In this document: positions 5,822 through 6,935 of the stretch, one piece after another | Position numbering within the stretch: the stretch's first letter is position 1 | How the letters are laid out: every line of letters starts with the position of its first letter | Origin: Lachnospiraceae bacterium UBA1760 | GTDB lineage: Bacteria; Bacillota; Clostridia; Lachnospirales; Lachnospiraceae | Length of the DNA stretch: 6,935 bases | Assembly (NCBI GenBank): GCA_002314775.1 | Contig: DCHE01000067.1 | Location: 2,951 to 9,885 of the forward strand | Reading direction: 5' to 3' | Notes under the pieces: generated by a model | The model's database searches: none | What the model was told of the DNA's origin: nothing | What the model saw: the letters and a program-made list of their open reading frames with translations, nothing else | Made by a program: the position numbers and the translations under genes

Positions 5822-6935
5822 AGTAACCCTCTTTTAATCTCATTAGCTCTTCTTCACCCAAATATTTTATAAATGACTTTTCAAAGTCCTCATAGGTTAT
5901 ATCCTCAGTACCATATTTTTTATAATAGTATCGTTTCATAATATCGCAGTAATCATTGAATGCAGCCTCATATGTATATGCTATTTTTGATATTCTGGTT
6001 AATTCATTATATAAGGCCCTATAGGAATCTTCTCCTTCCTCGAAGCTTTTCGTCACTGTATGCTCATCCATTAAATACTGGTCATTATTTGACCTTATCT
6101 TATACAGGCTATACCATGACTGACCAGTCAAAAGACATCCATTGTCAATATAGCCAATTCCTACTGAGGTTGAAGCCTCCATAAAAATTACCTTATTAAT
6201 ATATCCGTCCTCTTTAAACAGTTCCATCGTTTCGCTGTGATAATTATTGAAATATTTGTAATAATAATCATTCATGCTGTACACCATATCACACTTAGGA
6301 TATACAACTGTTATTCCATCCTCATTAATTGAATCATACAAATTAGACATTAGTGTAACACTGCACGCACTTCCCTCAAATCTATTTTCAGCCACCTCAT
6401 CCAGATTAGAATATACTCTGTGTACATTTCCTGAAATACTCACCTTATAATTTACATTGTAATCATACAAAACATTATTCCAGGATTTTTTTTCAATATC
6501 ATAAAGCTTATAGACTCCCGAAATAGGATAATATGCAAAGCTTCCTGGAAGATTTATGCCTTCACTTCCACTATAGAAATTTGCCGCTCCACCATGGTAT
6601 TTAAATCTGACTATTTTTGTATCTGCTATCAGGTCAACAACTACACGGTCACCATCCCACGCAAAGCTGAGATTATTTCCTGACTCATCCAATATACTGT
6701 CAATAGTATAAACATGAAATAAAGTAAAATATACCTTACCAGCTCCTTGTATATCCTTATACTCAATCTTAGCATCTACCTTCATCTGGCGTCCAAGCTT
6801 AATATTCATATCATAGCCAGAAACCTCTGGTCCCTTTTCATCAATTGTATTATCAGGGTTCTTCTCATAATAATACATTGGATACCATATAGAATCACTC
6901 ATATTGGCTGATTCATTGTTATTATAATATGATGC
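5808..6935 (-). CDS. C-terminal part of a large ABC-module protein with an M1-peptidase-like domain lacking the zinc motif (5' end outside window)
   Basis: The frame is open to the right edge: eleven further codons without a stop precede the methionine at 6902, which has no convincing ribosome binding site. I therefore treat this as the last 375 or more residues of a longer protein. Numbering from that methionine, residues 29-130 resemble the N-terminal beta-sheet domain of M1 aminopeptidases: a GYDMNIKLGR opening strand, then FKYHGG at 100-105 and LPGSFAYYP at 118-126. Residues 150-300 could follow the M1 catalytic domain, with KVIFMEAS at 237-244 where the core strand would be. There is no HExxH and no later glutamate motif, so zinc catalysis is not expected. 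No membrane helix or signal peptide is visible in this part. The gene overlaps the ABC ATPase gene by 14 bp. Known fusions join an ABC-2 permease to an M1 domain outside the membrane, so I infer that the missing front part is a permease. Confidence is high for a real gene and moderate for the fold. Confidence 0.6.
   Translation of the reverse strand, partial: ASYYNNNESANMSDSIWYPMYYYEKNPDNTIDEKGPEVSGYDMNIKLGRQMKVDAKIEYKDIQGAGKVYFTLFHVYTIDSILDESGNNLSFAWDGDRVVVDLIADTKIVRFKYHGGAANFYSGSEGINLPGSFAYYPISGVYKLYDIEKKSWNNVLYDYNVNYKVSISGNVHRVYSNLDEVAENRFEGSACSVTLMSNLYDSINEDGITVVYPKCDMVYSMNDYYYKYFNNYHSETMELFKEDGYINKVIFMEASTSVGIGYIDNGCLLTGQSWYSLYKIRSNNDQYLMDEHTVTKSFEEGEDSYRALYNELTRISKIAYTYEAAFNDYCDIMKRYYYKKYGTEDITYEDFEKSFIKYLGEEELMRLKEGYYEDR

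Noticed and set aside
1..6935. Searched for CRISPR arrays, tRNA or rRNA genes, insertion-sequence ends, attachment sites and riboswitch-like leaders.
   Set aside because: The non-coding stretches are short: 83, 223 and 140 bp between genes. Nothing in them has the spaced repeats, cloverleaf sequence or conserved aptamer elements needed.

Overview
The window reads as chromosome of a low-GC anaerobic Firmicute, most likely a Lachnospiraceae-type Clostridia. This is inferred from the AT-rich intergenic DNA, strong AAGGAGG-type ribosome binding sites, extended -10 promoters, the cdd/era neighbourhood and the large M16C peptidase beside era. No database search was possible. Every gene I can support lies on the minus strand, so transcription runs from the right edge to the left edge.

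Right part (about 4365-6935): a tightly overlapped three-gene ABC transporter module. In transcription order it has a gene entering from beyond the window, of which only a soluble C-terminal region of at least 375 residues is visible. This region looks like the front half of an M1-aminopeptidase fold but has no zinc motif. It is followed by a complete ABC ATPase (277 aa) and a small six-helix membrane protein (208 aa). The open frames overlap by 14 bp and 4 bp, which indicates one translationally coupled operon. Substrate and direction of transport cannot be read from the sequence.

Middle (3816-4292): yccF, a 119-residue inner-membrane protein made of two copies of the same module. It has its own probable extended -10 promoter and a good intrinsic terminator. 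I see no terminator between the ABC module and yccF, so some ABC transcripts may read through to the yccF terminator.

Left part (1-3736): a housekeeping transcript that starts at a probable promoter in front of cdd (cytidine deaminase). It continues through a 973-residue cytosolic M16C zinc metallopeptidase and into era (ribosome-assembly GTPase, cut by the left edge). The peptidase and era frames overlap by 17 bp. The classical Firmicute order is cdd-era; here the peptidase sits between them.

Two starts deserve correction relative to the longest open frames. The M16C peptidase most likely begins at a TTG at 3147, and yccF begins at the ATG at 4224; in each case the longer frame runs through the Shine-Dalgarno sequence. 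The most interesting item is the catalytically empty M1-like domain in the ABC module. The rest is ordinary for such a genome.
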